The notes below the pieces were generated by a model, which saw only the letters and a program-made list of their open reading frames with translations, was not told the DNA's origin and did no database searches. Made by a program: the position numbers and the translations under genes. Shown in pieces: positions 5,073-5,749 of a stretch of DNA of 5,749 bases. This DNA comes from Gammaproteobacteria bacterium (lineage in GTDB: Bacteria; Pseudomonadota; Gammaproteobacteria; Pseudomonadales; Azotimanducaceae): positions 17,279-23,027 of the forward strand of contig PASO01000011.1 in assembly GCA_002712135.1 (NCBI GenBank), written 5' to 3'. Every line of letters starts with the position of its first letter. Within the stretch, counting starts at the first letter, position 1.

Positions 5073-5749
5073 ATGGAAATACTCGGCACAACCAGCACAA
5101 CAGATGTACAGGAGAAGCATAGATTCGATGTCGCGTCGCTACAAGGTTATATGGAAGACCATGTGGACGGCTTTATCGGGTCCTTATCCGTTCAGGAATT
5201 TGCTTACGGTCAGTCAAATCCAACTTACCTTTTGTCCTCTGGGGATCAGCGCTATGTGATGCGTCGCAAACCACCTGGAGAGTTGCTTAAGTCAGCGCAC
5301 GCCGTAGATAGAGAGTACAAGGTTATTTCTGCTTTACAGGATACAGATGTTCCTGTGCCGAAAACCTATGCGCTATGTACCGATGAGGATGTTATTGGAA
5401 CCTGGTTTTATGTCATGGAGTATTTGCAGGGTAGGGTGATTGCGGACAGTATCACTGGACCCTATAGCAACACGGACAGATCCGAGATCTATGGTGCAGC
5501 AAACGATGCGGTTGCCCGCTTGCATAACGTGGATTTTGAAGCTGTAGGTCTGTCAGATTTCGGTAAGCATTCGGACTATGTCGCAAGACAGATTAGCCGT
5601 TGGGGTGGGCAGTATGAATACACGAAAACAGTCGACAATCCCTACATGGATAATCTAATAGAGTATCTGGGTAACAATATCCCTGAGGATGACTCATGTA
5701 GTGTGGTACACGGTGATTTGCAGATTGCTAATATGATCTACCATCCGGA
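5073..5749 (+). CDS. ACAD10/11-like aminoglycoside-phosphotransferase-fold kinase, 3' partial
   Basis: This is the N-terminal 225 residues of an APH-fold small-molecule kinase; the frame is open at the right edge. ATG 5073 follows the bcp stop by 5 nt. The N-lobe has FAYGQSNPTYLL (43-54), YVMRRKPPG (61-69) and SAHAVDREY (74-82); the last probably supplies the helix-C Glu. DVPVPKTYALC and the VIGTWFYVMEYLQGR hinge region follow. The catalytic loop VVHGDLQIANMIYH gives His213, Asp215 and Asn220, all intact. The pattern matches the kinase domain of ACAD10/ACAD11 and stand-alone bacterial relatives. Characterised members include LvaA of Pseudomonas putida, which phosphorylates 4-hydroxyvaleryl-CoA, so a hydroxyacyl-CoA substrate is a reasonable inference. 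Antibiotic phosphorylation is unlikely given these motifs. An acyl-CoA dehydrogenase or dehydrogenase/reductase gene would be expected further right. The missing C-lobe, including the Mg-binding Asp, lies outside the window. Confidence 0.87.
   Translation, partial: MEILGTTSTTDVQEKHRFDVASLQGYMEDHVDGFIGSLSVQEFAYGQSNPTYLLSSGDQRYVMRRKPPGELLKSAHAVDREYKVISALQDTDVPVPKTYALCTDEDVIGTWFYVMEYLQGRVIADSITGPYSNTDRSEIYGAANDAVARLHNVDFEAVGLSDFGKHSDYVARQISRWGGQYEYTKTVDNPYMDNLIEYLGNNIPEDDSCSVVHGDLQIANMIYHP

Noticed and set aside
1..5749. CRISPR array, tRNA, rRNA, insertion sequence or att site
   Set aside because: I found no regularly spaced repeats, no tRNA cloverleaf, no rRNA-like sequence, no transposase and no terminal repeats on reading the window.

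Overview
The window looks like part of a Gammaproteobacterium chromosome, probably an aerobic or facultative marine or host-associated lineage. This rests on gene content and on the E. coli-like form of Bcp; no rRNA or other marker is present to place it, so the lineage is an inference. Every supported gene lies on the + strand.

Layout. (1) Positions 2-754 hold the 3' part of a PhyH-type Fe(II)/2-oxoglutarate dioxygenase whose true start lies upstream of the window. (2) Positions 755-1696 carry no intact gene. They hold two decayed reading frames: a single-pass membrane protein broken by an in-frame TAG, and an FHA-domain protein broken by an in-frame TAA that also has two hallmark substitutions. 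A perfect 9-bp inverted repeat lies just before the FHA start, and several weak promoter-like boxes precede korA. (3) Positions 1697-4581 encode a complete two-subunit 2-oxoacid:ferredoxin oxidoreductase (KorA, a gamma-alpha fusion, and KorB), joined by an ATGA stop/start overlap. (4) Positions 4594-5067 encode the thiol peroxidase Bcp. (5) From 5073 to the right edge runs the N-terminal part of an ACAD10/11-like or LvaA-like phosphotransferase, which has no stop inside the window.

The last four genes are packed with a 4-nt overlap and gaps of 12 and 5 nt, with no terminator between them, so they probably form one transcription unit. KorAB would oxidise a 2-oxoacid (2-oxoglutarate is the best guess) with CoA to acyl-CoA and CO2 while reducing ferredoxin. 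Bcp would remove peroxides that threaten such an Fe-S enzyme. The phosphotransferase probably acts on a CoA-linked hydroxyacid pathway that continues to the right.

I see no convincing new system. The points most worth checking are the FHA remnant beside a 2-oxoacid oxidoreductase (compare GarA/OdhI control of 2-oxoglutarate metabolism), the stem-loop pair before that remnant, and the Lys at the usual 2-oxoglutarate-binding Arg position of the dioxygenase.
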